Assembly: GCF_963678635.1 (NCBI RefSeq)
Contig: NC_087062.1
Location: 25,004,177 to 25,068,176 of the forward strand
DNA: 64,000 nucleotides
Direction of reading: 5' to 3'
Origin: Symsagittifera roscoffensis
Taxonomy: Eukaryota; Xenacoelomorpha; Acoela; Convolutidae
In this document: in pieces, positions 44,601-55,089 of the stretch
How the letters are laid out: the number at the start of each line of letters is the position of its first letter
How positions within the stretch are numbered: position 1 is the stretch's first letter
Notes under the pieces: generated by a model
Told to the model about the DNA's origin: nothing
The model's database searches: none
What the model saw: the letters and a program-made list of their open reading frames with translations, nothing else
Made by a program: the position numbers and the translations under genes

Positions 44601-46941
44601 CCCCCTAAATCCGCCCCTGAGTGTATATATATTTTTTCTTTTTGGAGGTTTTTATTGTTTTGATTGCAAATATTCAATTATTTATATGCCAGTACTACGG
44701 CGTAAAAAACTCTTCTAACTTCACAATTGTTTCGCTCGCCTGGTTTGAGTTCGTCAACAGCTTTTTGAAGCACAAGGGTTAGGGAATGGCTAGATTGTAC
44801 CTAATTTCGCAAAATATGTTACTGGTTGTCAGCGAGTTTTTACCCTGTAATTTTGCATTAGTTTGTGTATCGCAGGGGTGCCAAGCTCAGTATCAATTTT
44901 GTGTGAAGTTTTTTGTCGAAGTTTTTGAAAATCTTTTCGACTTAGCATTTTAGTTCATTTTCTGTTGACTGGCTTGTCATGCTAAGTTAATATAGTTTGC
45001 AAATGGACGGCAATGTACCCTCACTAGTAATAGAAGTTCAATGGCACTAAAAATGGAGATTGACTTTCAGTTTCAAAAGTGTATGTTGCTTTTAGATTTT
45101 CTGCCGAACAATAAATAATCTCTAGATCCAGCGTTCTGAAAGTGTGTTAACTCTTGAAAATCAAAGAGAATTATGATCCCTGTTTTGGAAAAATTAGTCG
45201 TTTATTTCTGATTCATTCAAATTTTCCTGTTGGCTATGTTTTTATTGATTGTTGTTTTTTTACTGTTTTCACTTTGTTGTTTCCAGGTGTTCCAAGGGCT
45301 GCGGCATCACTGAAGTGGGTAAAAAATGCCTGTCAATGGATTCTGTGGAAACTAGCTGCTTACGAACTAAGTTTCCCACAGGTGTTCAAACCTTTCTCTC
45401 TTCTGAGCCCCAATTGCGTTATCTCTCAGCTCAAATACAGATTCGACAAAGAGTATCATCTAGGATTGAGATCGGCATTTCGTAAAATTATAGAACACGA
45501 CGATGTTCCAATGAAGTGCATGATAGTGTTGGTCTCAAATGTGAACGCGAATAAATTGCCATATATGGAAGTCAGCGATGGTTGGTATTCGTTGGATTGT
45601 GAAATCGATCAGCCAATGTTGGAACTCATTCGGAAAGGACGACTGAAAATTGGAAACAAAATAGCAATTTGTGGATCTCAATTACTGAATGCAGAAGTTC
45701 CCTCTGAACCGCTAGAAAAAAGCGACGGTGCTAGGTTGAAAATATCGTATAATGGATGTAGGCCTGCAAAATGGGATGCAAAATTGGGTTTCTACAGATA
45801 CCAAGATGTTTTCTTGGTTCCGGTGTATACGATAAAAGGCGCTGGAGGTTTGATACCTAAAGTTCATGTCATAATTCAGCGGGTTTATCCTATGGAAATT
45901 TCAGAAACTCTTTCAAATGGTAATTTGATTGTGAAAACCGAGCGTCAGCATAAACTTGACATGAACAAAAGAATTGACGAACTTGAATCAAAAAGATTCA
46001 AAAGCGGAGTTGATTCTGAATTTTCAGAGGGCGCGCAAAAAAGTTTTGAATCGAGGCTGAAAATTACACTGAAAATTCGAGTTTCGGATGTGAAGAGTTC
46101 GTCGAGCTGTGCTATTTTGAATATATGGAACCCTTCGGAAAGTTTATTCGACCAACTGAAAGAGGGAGTTGACATTTTAATCGCAAATTTAAAACCGATA
46201 AATTCGTATCACAATGAAACATCTTGTATTACAATAGCAACAACGCGAACTACAGTATTTATACCAGGAAATAGAAAACTGGGAAAAAATCATAAAAAGG
46301 TATTTAGCTTTGTACCTCGAAACCTTATCAGTTCGTTTGGAAATGGTGAAATTTGTGATGACTTTAACGAGTTTGATATCATAGGAATAGTTGCTCGCAT
46401 TAACGACGGAAACGCCCCTGTTGTTTTTCTCTGTGATGAGTCAAGTAATTTAGCAGTTATTATGTTTCAGCAATCACTGAAGCATCTAGCCTTTGATAAA
46501 ATTATATCAGTTAAATCGGTGCTTCGTTTCAAAAATGTGAGACAAAATAAAAGAGTTCAGCCACAAACAAGTAGTGTGTTACATTTTGACTTCTGTGCAA
46601 TATCGGACGTACAACTGTGCTCAACTGAACAGGCTAAAAAGTTTAATGAAAACATGCTGAAAATTTTAAGCTCTGCGCAGAAATCAGTGCATCAGCTAAT
46701 ACATGGAACGAAAGTAAAATCATCTCAAAATGTGATCGGAAGTTCCAAGAAAAGATGGTTGAATTCGGATGAGTCAGAATCAAAAAGCTTGAACGAAAAA
46801 GGCTTCGATTGGAGAATGAAAAAATTGAGCTCGTATCCTTCACCGCCTCGAAATGCGAGTTTGAATTCGTTTGAAATTTTCACGCCGGTGGCTAAAAAGG
46901 CTAGGAACGAGTTCAAAAGTCCATGCAATCCGACCTTTTAA
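38692..46941 (+). CDS. BRCA2: BRCA2 homologue, compact two-exon form
   Basis: Exons 38692-40999 and 45287-46941 (phase 1 intron, CCAG/GTAATT to TTTCCAG) give about 1320 residues versus 3418 in human. Four BRC repeats, which bind RAD51: GFQTARG (residue 288), GFKTGGG (376), FATAGG (419) and GFKSARG (482), each followed by an LFDE-like SKxIL block. Helical domain about 655-840, with HFVFAGSDFKF, a TIPG/V splice point where human has DTPGVD, and WILWKLAA. OB1 about 845-970 (DGWYSLDCEID, KLGFY, IIQRVYPMEI); OB2 from about 1025 (ILNIWNPS); OB3 from about 1129 (DIIGIVARIND, LCDESSNL). The tower between OB1 and OB2 is only about 50 residues. No PALB2-type N-terminal motif or C-terminal TR2 site was recognised; the end has TPVAKKARNEF. 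Loads RAD51 on resected DNA in recombination repair. ATG choice is the first in frame; an upstream exon cannot be excluded. Confidence 0.93.
43108..43960. repeat. Two-copy tandem duplication, about 420-bp period
   Basis: TTTTCAGCATATCTGC at 43124 recurs at 43543. Both units continue with TTCGGCTTAAGTTGTGTG-like sequence, AAAAAAGTTGCACATAATTT and GCAAGCGTTATCAAATCAGA, and end in TTTCGGGTTAACAGCTA. The later blocks are related to family R2. Confidence 0.78.
44236..44619. mobile_element. hAT-type MITE with perfect 8-bp TSD (second copy)
   Basis: Ends are CAGGGCCGAATCCAGGATTT on the left and, reversed, CAGGGGCGGATTTAGGGGGG on the right. Flanking AGTGTATA at 44228-44235 and 44620-44627 is an exact 8-bp duplication. 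Same family as 2711-3162, with long G and C homopolymers just inside the ends. Inside the BRCA2 intron. Confidence 0.88.
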
Positions 46942-47152
46942 AGTTTGAGCTATGACTGATCTTGAAATTTTTGTCTATACTTTCGGTTTTACAGCTGCAA
47001 TGGTTAATTATGATTGAACTGATCTGTGCAATTTAGAATTCGGTATTTAAGTTAAGACTTCGCATTTTGTTAGATTGATTTAAAAATATTTTATCTTTAC
47101 CTCTAACAAGCTTTTATCGAATTTCGAGACCAGGAATGTTTCCTATATATTA

Positions 47153-47158
47153 AATAAA
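47153..47158 (+). promoter_or_regulatory. Candidate BRCA2 polyadenylation signal
   Basis: AATAAA lies 212 bp after the BRCA2 stop codon, the first such hexamer seen downstream of it. Confidence 0.5.
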
Positions 47159-47339
47159 TGACAGGAAAGTTAATTCCATGTTTTAGTTGTCATAAGGCGC
47201 AATGTTTTAAGAGCGATCATTGATTCAACTTCATGGCTATACAGTACCTGCCCACTTTCTGTCCCAAATTTTGCGTTTACAGATTCATTTCAGTCTAAAA
47301 CGAATCAGCAACCTGCATGCTAAGAAAAACAAACTTTAA

Positions 47340-49340
47340 GCTAACCGATTCGAGCTATGAAATATTATGAAATATTTTGAAGTTTCATAGCTGGAATAGC
47401 TTGCTTCGAAATACTTGAATTTTTTGCAAACCGAATATGTCCATGTAAAAATTTTAAAAAAATTTCAAAGTTTTGGAGCCTGAATAGCTTGCTTAGGAAA
47501 ACTCTAACTATTCGCGAACCGATTAATCGATGAGACAACTTGAAAAATTTCGTAATTTCATAGCTTGAATAGCTTGCGTAGAAAAACTGAAATTTACCGC
47601 TCACCGATTTGATCTAAAAAAATAACTTGGAAAAATTTAAAGTTTCATCGGTTGAGTAGCTTCACTAGAAAAACTTTTTCGCGATCGATCTGATTCCGTC
47701 CATGAGATAACTCTAAGTGTTTCAGATTTTCTTAGCTTGAATCGCTTCGTTGAGAAGAATTTGATTTTTCTCGGACTGATTTGCTCTATGTACACAAGCA
47801 TAGCTTGTGTTATAGTATGAACTTTATTTTTTTTCCAACCTAAGTCGCAAATATTGTTGCGATGCATTTTTTGCGACAAAATGTGCTCATTTTGATCCAG
47901 CTTTTAAGTACAGCCAATGCTAAGGATATATTGTCACGGACTATTATATTACAAATAGCACGTTAGCTTCAAGGTATCATGGTTCTGTAGCGTAAGAGGT
48001 AGGGAAGGAGAACAGCAGCAAAATAAGAGGCTTTAAACCTGGACTGGGTCGGATGTTTTTAATAATATTTTTCGTATACTAGTTAAAATGCGCCCGCTCT
48101 ATAAGATGAGGCATGTTAGTTGGTAAGTTTCTTTTGAAATTGACTGGTACTGCTAATGTGTCATAATTGGCCTGCGTCATTTAGCAATTATGTAGGACTC
48201 ATAATTAGCGTGCGTCACTTGAGAAATTTTGTAGACTGAAAGTTGTACACATTCAGATTTTCCCAGTAGCGTTTTTGGTCATTTTTTTGCTTGTGTATAC
48301 GAAGTGTAAATAATTTGAAATCCTCGAAGTTTTTCGGTAATACCTTGCATAAAAAAACTTGATTTTTTTTGCGAACCAGTTCGAGCTATGAACTAACTTG
48401 AAGTATTTTAAAGTTTAATAACTTGAAAGCTTGCTTATAAAAACTTCAACTTCTAGCAATTTTTCTTTTTATGACATTACTTGAAATACTCCATAGCTTG
48501 ATTAGCTTGCCTGGAAAACTTGAACTTTTCACGAGCGATTCGATCTATGAAATAACTTGAATTATTTCAAAGTCTCATAGCTTGATTAAGAAAAGTATAT
48601 TTTTTATCATCTGATTCGGTCTAAGAGCCAATTTGCAATATTTCAAATTTCTTAGCTAGACTGTTTCAATAGAAAAAGTTGAAAATATTGCCATTCGATT
48701 TGTTTTATGAAATAATTTGAAATTTATCAAGCTTTGATAGCTTGAAAAGTTTCTTAAGAATTAATTGATTTGGTGCGCGGACTGATTCGCTCTATGAATT
48801 AAATTGAAACTCCTCAAAGTGTTTTGCTCAATAGCTTGCATGAAAAAGTTTCGATTTTTTGCAAACCATTCGATATAGGCAATAACTTGAAATAAACTTC
48901 CGATTACCTTGGAGCTTGCTTAGAAAATTTGAATTTTCGCAGAGCTAGTTTCTCAATGAAATAACTCTAAATGTTTCAACATTTCATGGCTGGAAAAGCT
49001 TCAATAGGAAAGCTAAAACTTTTTGCCCTCCGATTCGCTTCGCTTAAAGAACTTGGAATATTTCAAAGTTTCATAGCTTGAATAGCTGTCTGAAAAATTG
49101 TTTAATTTTTTTGGCGGAACAATTTTCTCTAAAAAGTAACTCAAATAGTTCAATCAAACTTTTTAAGTCTTCTTAGCTTGAATGTCTTCAACAAAGAAAC
49201 TTGAAGTTTTCACCATCCGAATCGCTTCATGAATCAACTTGAAACATTTCAAAGCTTTTTGCTGGAACACCTCGCTTAGAGACCTGGCTTAATTTGAAAA
49301 TTTCGAAGTTTCATTGCTTGATCAGATTAACAACTATTTT
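47340..49340. repeat. Old minisatellite, 85-90-bp period, interrupted
   Basis: Blocks at 47340-47790 and 48290-49340 repeat the theme TTTCAAAGTTTCATAGCTTG, AATAGCTTGCTTAGAAAAAC, TTGAATTTTTTGCGAACCGA and TTCGCTCTATGAAATAACTT, with heavy divergence; at least 15 units can be traced. The gap between the blocks holds a family R1 fragment starting at the hairpin ACACAAGC-ATA-GCTTGTGT (about 47792). Confidence 0.75.
47790..48060 (+). repeat. SINE-like element (family R1), 5' half
   Basis: Starts with the perfect 8-bp hairpin ACACAAGC-ATA-GCTTGTGT followed by TATAGTATGAAC and CCAACCTAAGTCGCAAATA, then a degenerate tRNA-like portion with a TTAAACCTGGACTGGGTCGG end. It interrupts the minisatellite. 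Confidence 0.55.
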
Positions 49341-49534
49341 TTTTGCGAGCCTATTGATTATTGGAGACAGATTTAACAATGTCAAGTAAAGAGTCAGGTT
49401 GAAGGGCCAAGTGAAAGAGTCGGGTGAACCTGCACATGTTTCTTCAGCACTTAAAGACCAGCCTCAGATTTAAATCGGTTTTATAATGGTTTTTAAAGTC
49501 TCATTTTGATACTCCATCTTCAGAAGAGTAATTA

Positions 49535-49800
49535 TCATAAAAGCCGATAAGCAAGGGTATTGCACTCGGGTACTAGACTTTTTCCCGTAAATAACTTCAG
49601 AATGTTTAAAAGTAGAAATAGTAAATTTAGGTTCAGATCATAACAAATTTAAGTTTTTTTTGCGTCTCCGGCACACTTGGTCTGTAGCTAACGAATACGC
49701 CTGGGACAGCAAAGGTCGTAGGTTCGAATCTGACAAGTTTTTTTTTCAAGCGGAAAATATTCCGTTTCTAAAAAAATAGGCGGCCTATCATTTGTCTGCT
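49535..49800 (+). repeat. SINE-like element (family R2)
   Basis: Same block order as 12330-12590: CCGATAAGCAAGGGTATTGC, CCCGTAAATAACTTC, TTTAGGTTCAGATCATAAC, CGGCACACTTGGTCTG, box-B-like AGGTTCGAATCTGAC at about 49720, then a TTCAAGCGGAAAATATTCCG tail and a GGCGGCC end. Confidence 0.65.
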
Positions 49801-50355
49801 TATGTTTTGTCGGCCACATCGTAGAATTGTTTTGTTATGCGCAATTTGCATTTTAGTTGCTTTTAGTGTTTGGATTTACTTTGGCTGTTTGTAATTTCTT
49901 GACTTTATAATTTTTTTGCTTAAAACATTTTTCTGCACGAATAATTTTTGCTTATAATTTATCGGCCCAGTGACCTTGTTTTGAGTCGTTTCACGTAAAA
50001 CGTAGTTTTTATGCTCACTTCTGGATCGCAAGTTTGCTAAAATCCTAGCAGAAATTATGTTTCAAGTTTTTCACGAAAGCATTTTTTTTGGCTTTTTCCC
50101 CTTTTTCGGCGTGTTTGGCTTCGGCCTATATTGTATCGGTTTAATGACATACTGTTGCGTCTTTCGAAGAGCGAAAGCTGTGTAGTTGTGTGCGTTTTGA
50201 GGGCAATGGGGACTTGAAAGTTTTCCATTAGTCTTACATTTTTGAAAATAGTTTTTCGGCTTTTCTTTTTATTAGGCTTCGGTTTATATTATATCGGATT
50301 ATTGGCATCATATTGTTCTCTGCTTTCTTTGTGGCTAGTGTTTTTGATTTATGAA

Positions 50356-50531
50356 GCGTCCGTGGCTGAGTTGTTGGTGGGTGAGACTCATAATCTCTAG
50401 GTCGGAGATCGAATCCGAGAGATAGCCGAATTTTTGTAAATCGATGTTTTTCTACTAATGCACTTAATAGAGCTGATTTTTTTTCATGTTGTTGTTAGTG
50501 TTTGCGAAGCGCAGCTTCGCCTCTGTGTTCG
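50356..50531 (+). repeat. SINE-like element (family R1), 3' half with perfect terminal hairpin
   Basis: tRNA-Leu-like head at 50356-50427 (box A TGGCTGAGTTG, anticodon-like loop CTCATAA, box B AGATCGAATCC). The body matches that at 11605-11713, ending in GCGAAGC-GCA-GCTTCGC at 50504-50520 and CTCTGTG. Confidence 0.7.
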
Positions 50532-51197
50532 ACGATTACATCGTAATGAAGTTTGAAGAATCTTTTTTGTTTTGTATAGCGGCTGAATGGACTTAACTAT
50601 TCTTGCGATTAGTATGTTACAGAAGGCTTTCAAGTTTTTTAAAAGTTTTCATTGAAATTTTTAATCTTTTAATTTTTAAAATTTTTTTGAGACCGGGCTT
50701 TTTTTATTGCGGAGTATAAAATTATTGCATTGAGGAGTATATAAAATTTTGTTTGTGCCATCTTGCTTTCTTACTTGATGGGAAAGTAATAGCTTCACGT
50801 AGTGTTAGCTACACGAAATTTAGATTGGGTTGCTATCGCGGCGACGCGGGCTTCACGCGCCAACCGGCGATCTTAAACCGAAGTTCTCAAGTTTTAAATT
50901 AATTGCGAGTTGTCGCTTTCCTCAAATTTTGCGATTTGACTTTTGTTGCGAGGTGTCATGCTGCCATTTAACATAGCGTGTTTGTGCGAGTGAGTGAAAA
51001 AGTTTTTTTGTTTGTTTAAATTTGCTTGTGTTTGAAAACTACAGTGTAAACTATTTTTTCTGGAAATTTGAAGTCGATCATAGCTTACAGGCATACGCCC
51101 ATTTGCGGCAGGTCAGGGCTTACGTTGCTTTCCAGAAAAGTAAATATCCGATCTCTTACTCTTGTTTCAGATTTTTTTGGTCTGTAAGCTACTTCAG

Positions 51198-53681
51198 ATG
51201 AGTGGAGATAGTTCATCTGTTGCTGACTTGGAGGCTGTGTACACAAGTATTGAAACGAGTCACCTGAGTAACATTGACAATTCAACATCACAATCACCCG
51301 TTGCTTCTTTACCCGATGTTGTAACTGCGGGCCATGTTATACCATCCACGTTATACCAAGTGCAGACAGTTTCAAACGGGACAGAAGCAACAAATGCAAA
51401 TACAGGCATTGTGCAATCAAATTCGCAGCCTGAACAAGTTTCAGCTGCTGGAGCAATATACCACTCCCACCCAGGTTCTCCTCAAAGACAGATGTCTAAT
51501 TTGACTTCATCGGAAAGCACGCCTAGTTCACCGCATCATCAACTGGCCACAAGTGTGTTCAGCCAGCCTAAAGGTCAAATCGGGTTCACCATTGATTTTG
51601 ACGATACTGGAGTTTCGTGGAACTTAAAAAGCGACTTGAATCAATTTCTACCAAATAGTCGCAAAAGCAAAATGGAAGAGCGAAGAATTGCAGTGAAAGA
51701 AACACCGAAGAATTACGCAGAAGAATCTGAAGCGTTTGAGAAGGCAGATGGAAATGATCAACCACACGATCAAAACGCTCGACAATCAATTGACAAAGAC
51801 GATTTATTAAGTGAAGCTGGAACTTATATACTCGATAACAAAGTCGTTCAGAAACAAGATGAAAACAAAGGTTACGAAGGGAACTACGTGGATCTTGACA
51901 ATCATGAAATAACTGTTGGTCAGACATCGTTGATGGAATCTTTTCTTGATCATGCAGCAGCATCATGCAATGCAAGTCCTCAAAAACCGATAAATGATGA
52001 AAAATGGTCGGAGAGGTCATTAATCATAAATGACAACAGAACGCCAGTTTTGTCAGATAACGAAGTTGCAGATAATTACGAAAAAAGTAATGATGAATTG
52101 AAATCACTTGAAATTGATACTGAAATTGATGAAAATAAGTTTGCGACTTTCTCACGCAGTCCTAAGCGGGAAAAATCTAAAGTACAGTCAAACAGTGCAT
52201 TAACTCATAGTGCAATACCCAGACCTGCTAATCCTGTACGTCGTGCAAGCATTAAGTCACCCGTAACAGTGAATGCGACTGCAAATCGAGACAGTGTCGT
52301 CATTTCCGAGTTATGTCCGTCGCCTCAGTACAGTCCTAGTGTCGACAGTGGGTCCGTGTTTTCGTCTAAATTAAGTCCGGTACCAGTCAGACACGCAGAT
52401 AGCAAGCCCATATGCAGTACTAAGAAAGAGCAGGAAGCAGAAGACAGAGAAATGCTGTCTCCTAGACCGAATATTGCAAGACGTCCAATTTCAGCAGGAC
52501 TTAATCGTGGCGGTAAAGCAGGCGCGAAAATCGACGTTGATAAACGCTTAGTTGAAATGGAGGAAATATTAAAACGCAAGTTCAAAGTTTCCGAAGGGAA
52601 GAATTTACTTGCAAATTACGGCAACGAAACCAACTCGTCGCCCGCAAGTTCAGTTAAAGATAAACCAGGAACCAAAGGAACAAGTAATTCACCCGGGCTG
52701 GGAAATTTTGCTCGATTAGCGCCAATACGCAAAAGTGCCGGACCGCGTTTTGCTGGAAACAAACAAACAACGGACGCTAAAAGTATGTCATCTAATAATT
52801 CAGACGTCTTTGACACGCCCAAAAAAGGTGCGCCAAAACTGGGACGGGTAACAACTGTTCCGCGGCAAGCGCCGCCACCTTCTCCAGGATCGATAAGGAT
52901 GAATAAAGCTATGCAGCTACGGATGAAGAATCGATCAATTGCCGATGATGCAAATGATCGCCTAAGTATGACCAGTGACGGAACATCAGCTAAGTCTCTT
53001 TCAAACAATAAACAACTGTCTTTTGCAAGAGCAAATCCCATGTACAAATCGCTGCCCGTGAAACGTGGTACATTAACTGCACAACCTGCTAGCACAAGGG
53101 GAAGTGCAGCTAACTCGACATCGCGAGGTCTCACAAGACCTACGATTCTACCAAACAAGTCGACATTAGGCAACAAAGGAATGGCACAGAACTCTCCTAG
53201 AGCAAATGTTTCTTCAGCTAAGAAAACAGAAAACGTAAGGAACAATAAAGCTCAGAGTCTAAATGTTAAAAGTCCGTCGCCTGATGAAACGAATCTGAGC
53301 ACATTTGACAAGCTGGTTTTGTCATCTATAGATCAGTTGAGCAAAAAGTTGAACTTAAGCTCGACTCAACTCGTATCGCTGTGTCAGAAAAACGACTCAT
53401 TATTGCTCTCAGGTTCTGGTAACGACGCTCCAGGGTCCAAAAATCTCGGTTCAACTGAAAGAAAAGGAGCAGGTGATGCCATGGTTTCGGATATCCCTAA
53501 GTTAAAAACAGGGTGCCAGGAAATCTCTGCTATTTTATACGAGCTGCGAGTTGTCGAAAAGAATATAGAACATGCAACGAGACATCTCAACTCTGCGCTG
53601 TCATATTACGTTAGCGTCGAAAAGTCATCATCTCTGGAAAACTCTGGAAATTTTGACGATTCCTTAGTTGAATTTTTCTAA
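51198..53681 (+). CDS. CEP170-like centrosomal/microtubule protein
   Basis: A single open exon of 827 residues from ATG 51198. Mostly low-complexity Ser/Asn/Lys-rich and predicted disordered. Conserved landmarks match the CEP170 family: an acidic FTIDFDD segment near residue 129 and, at the C terminus, LVLSSIDQLSKKLN followed by EISAILYELRVVEKNIEHA (about residue 775). That last block lines up with the C-terminal helix of vertebrate CEP170, with its EISxILxELxxVEK pattern. CEP170 binds centrosomes and spindle microtubules. The N-terminal FHA domain of vertebrate CEP170 is not encoded here; it may lie in an unseen upstream exon or be lost. Acceptor-like sites (TTGTTTCAG at 51170 and CTACTTCAG right at the ATG) show the mRNA may begin with a spliced leader or 5' exon. 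Long minus-strand frames over it are shadows. Confidence 0.7.
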   Translation: MSGDSSSVADLEAVYTSIETSHLSNIDNSTSQSPVASLPDVVTAGHVIPSTLYQVQTVSNGTEATNANTGIVQSNSQPEQVSAAGAIYHSHPGSPQRQMSNLTSSESTPSSPHHQLATSVFSQPKGQIGFTIDFDDTGVSWNLKSDLNQFLPNSRKSKMEERRIAVKETPKNYAEESEAFEKADGNDQPHDQNARQSIDKDDLLSEAGTYILDNKVVQKQDENKGYEGNYVDLDNHEITVGQTSLMESFLDHAAASCNASPQKPINDEKWSERSLIINDNRTPVLSDNEVADNYEKSNDELKSLEIDTEIDENKFATFSRSPKREKSKVQSNSALTHSAIPRPANPVRRASIKSPVTVNATANRDSVVISELCPSPQYSPSVDSGSVFSSKLSPVPVRHADSKPICSTKKEQEAEDREMLSPRPNIARRPISAGLNRGGKAGAKIDVDKRLVEMEEILKRKFKVSEGKNLLANYGNETNSSPASSVKDKPGTKGTSNSPGLGNFARLAPIRKSAGPRFAGNKQTTDAKSMSSNNSDVFDTPKKGAPKLGRVTTVPRQAPPPSPGSIRMNKAMQLRMKNRSIADDANDRLSMTSDGTSAKSLSNNKQLSFARANPMYKSLPVKRGTLTAQPASTRGSAANSTSRGLTRPTILPNKSTLGNKGMAQNSPRANVSSAKKTENVRNNKAQSLNVKSPSPDETNLSTFDKLVLSSIDQLSKKLNLSSTQLVSLCQKNDSLLLSGSGNDAPGSKNLGSTERKGAGDAMVSDIPKLKTGCQEISAILYELRVVEKNIEHATRHLNSALSYYVSVEKSSSLENSGNFDDSLVEFF

Positions 53682-55089
53682 TTTATTGAGATATCGCTAA
53701 AAAAGAAAGATGAAAAGAGGACTAATATTCTAAACTGAGAATTCGCAAGTTTCGTTTAGTTTAGATTCTATACATAGTGCTTCGGTCACCGGCTTTTGTA
53801 TTTTTTGGTTTCTCTAAATGAGCCAAAATCAAATATCATCGTATCTGTGCAATAGTGAGTTTTTGCTATTTCCAGTCATTCGCAATTTGTATTTTTATTT
53901 CTTCTGTTGTCTAAATTATTGCGTCTCTATTATGGTCTATTGCGAGTTTGGTCTAAATTGTTGCTTATTTTTTTGTTTTTCCTCTCAAAATTTAAAAAAC
54001 AAAAATAGTCACTGATTGTTGTGGCCACAATGATTGAAAAAGAAATCAATAGTAAAACAAATGAATTTTTTTTAAAATTAAAAATCCTTGTTCTTTTTCC
54101 AGTAAAGGGCGATGTAATAAGTTAATTGAGATAGCTTAATAGCTAAACTACTGAAAAATCACATGAGAATTTACAAATGACTCACTATGTCATTTGTAAG
54201 TTTCGTGTCATTTAGTCTGAAAAACGGAAAACTTTTTTGAACTTTGACAACCCCCTGTGAGCCTTTAATAAGGTACCGGAATTTGGCAGGAAATTGGAAC
54301 TTGTGCAGGAAATGCATAGTTTCCTGCCGTCACTTAAGTGCAGTGGGCTGGAATAATAACTTTTCCAAACTTTTTTGGATTGGACGCATACAATAATTCA
54401 ATGGTGCTTTGTTTCCTCAATGATTTAGTTCTTCTTTGCTACTCATGTTGTTGCTTTGAATCATTAACCAACAGTTCAAATGTGAAGATAGCCGCCTGGT
54501 TTAAATTTGTGAAATACCTGAGTCAAAAATGCTAATTGAAATCTTCAGATAATTATCTTTTCAAGCGTGCTATTAATAGTGTCTGTAGATGGGTGAGAAC
54601 TAGTCTGAAATGGACCTACAAACAATTTGAGTGCCTTGCATTTGCAATATCCAGTTAAGGAGTTATTAAGTTGAAAATCATTTATTTAGATCGCGTTGTT
54701 TTGAATTCAAATACGCTCATTTTTATCTTAGAGGTTTCACTTGTTTTTTTTTCTTAATTATTGTTCTTGATAAGTTTTTGCTGTTGTTGACAATAAAACC
54801 TGTGAGATATTACAATGATCAGCGATCAGCAATTGTTATGAAATGAGAAAATATACATTTTTTCTAATTCAGTAACTTGCTTCACGGAAACATAATCATT
54901 TGATGGTGTTATTTAATACCTTTGCGATTATCATAATCGGGTGCAAAACATTTTCCCAATTTCTAGACTTTGCTTACAGAATTGCGAAAACAAGAAATAG
55001 CAAACTTTTATGGGTGTTTTATACATTGTCTGTTTTTTGTCTATGGTGAGCGGCTTGTTTTGTGGGGTTATCTACCTGCTTTTTGTTAA

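Larger units (their letters stand above)
41000..45286 (+). other. BRCA2 intron
   Basis: 4.29 kb, GT-AG. Contains a dispersed repeat beginning AGTCGATGAACGTAGTTCAG at about 41663, a 420-bp tandem duplication (43108-43960), a tRNA-like segment near 44020-44085 (box-B-like GGTTCAAATCC), and a hAT-type MITE (44236-44619). No further exon was recognised. Confidence 0.7.
47159..51160. other. Repeat-filled spacer between BRCA2 and the CEP170-like gene
   Basis: No gene is supported. The spacer holds two stretches of an 85-90-bp minisatellite, a family R1 5' half (47790-48060), a family R2 element (49535-49800), family R3 fragments (50100-50330), and an R1 3' half (50356-50520). A more GC-rich patch at about 50830-50880 and the region up to 51160 may be the promoter of the next gene. 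Confidence 0.55.

Noticed and set aside
47340-49340. CRISPR-like array
   Set aside because: Units are long, degenerate and contiguous, without short exact repeats and unique spacers, in a eukaryotic genome.
52616-53245. 209-residue minus-strand frame over the CEP170-like exon
   Set aside because: Antisense shadow; the + strand frame has family similarity and the minus frame has none.
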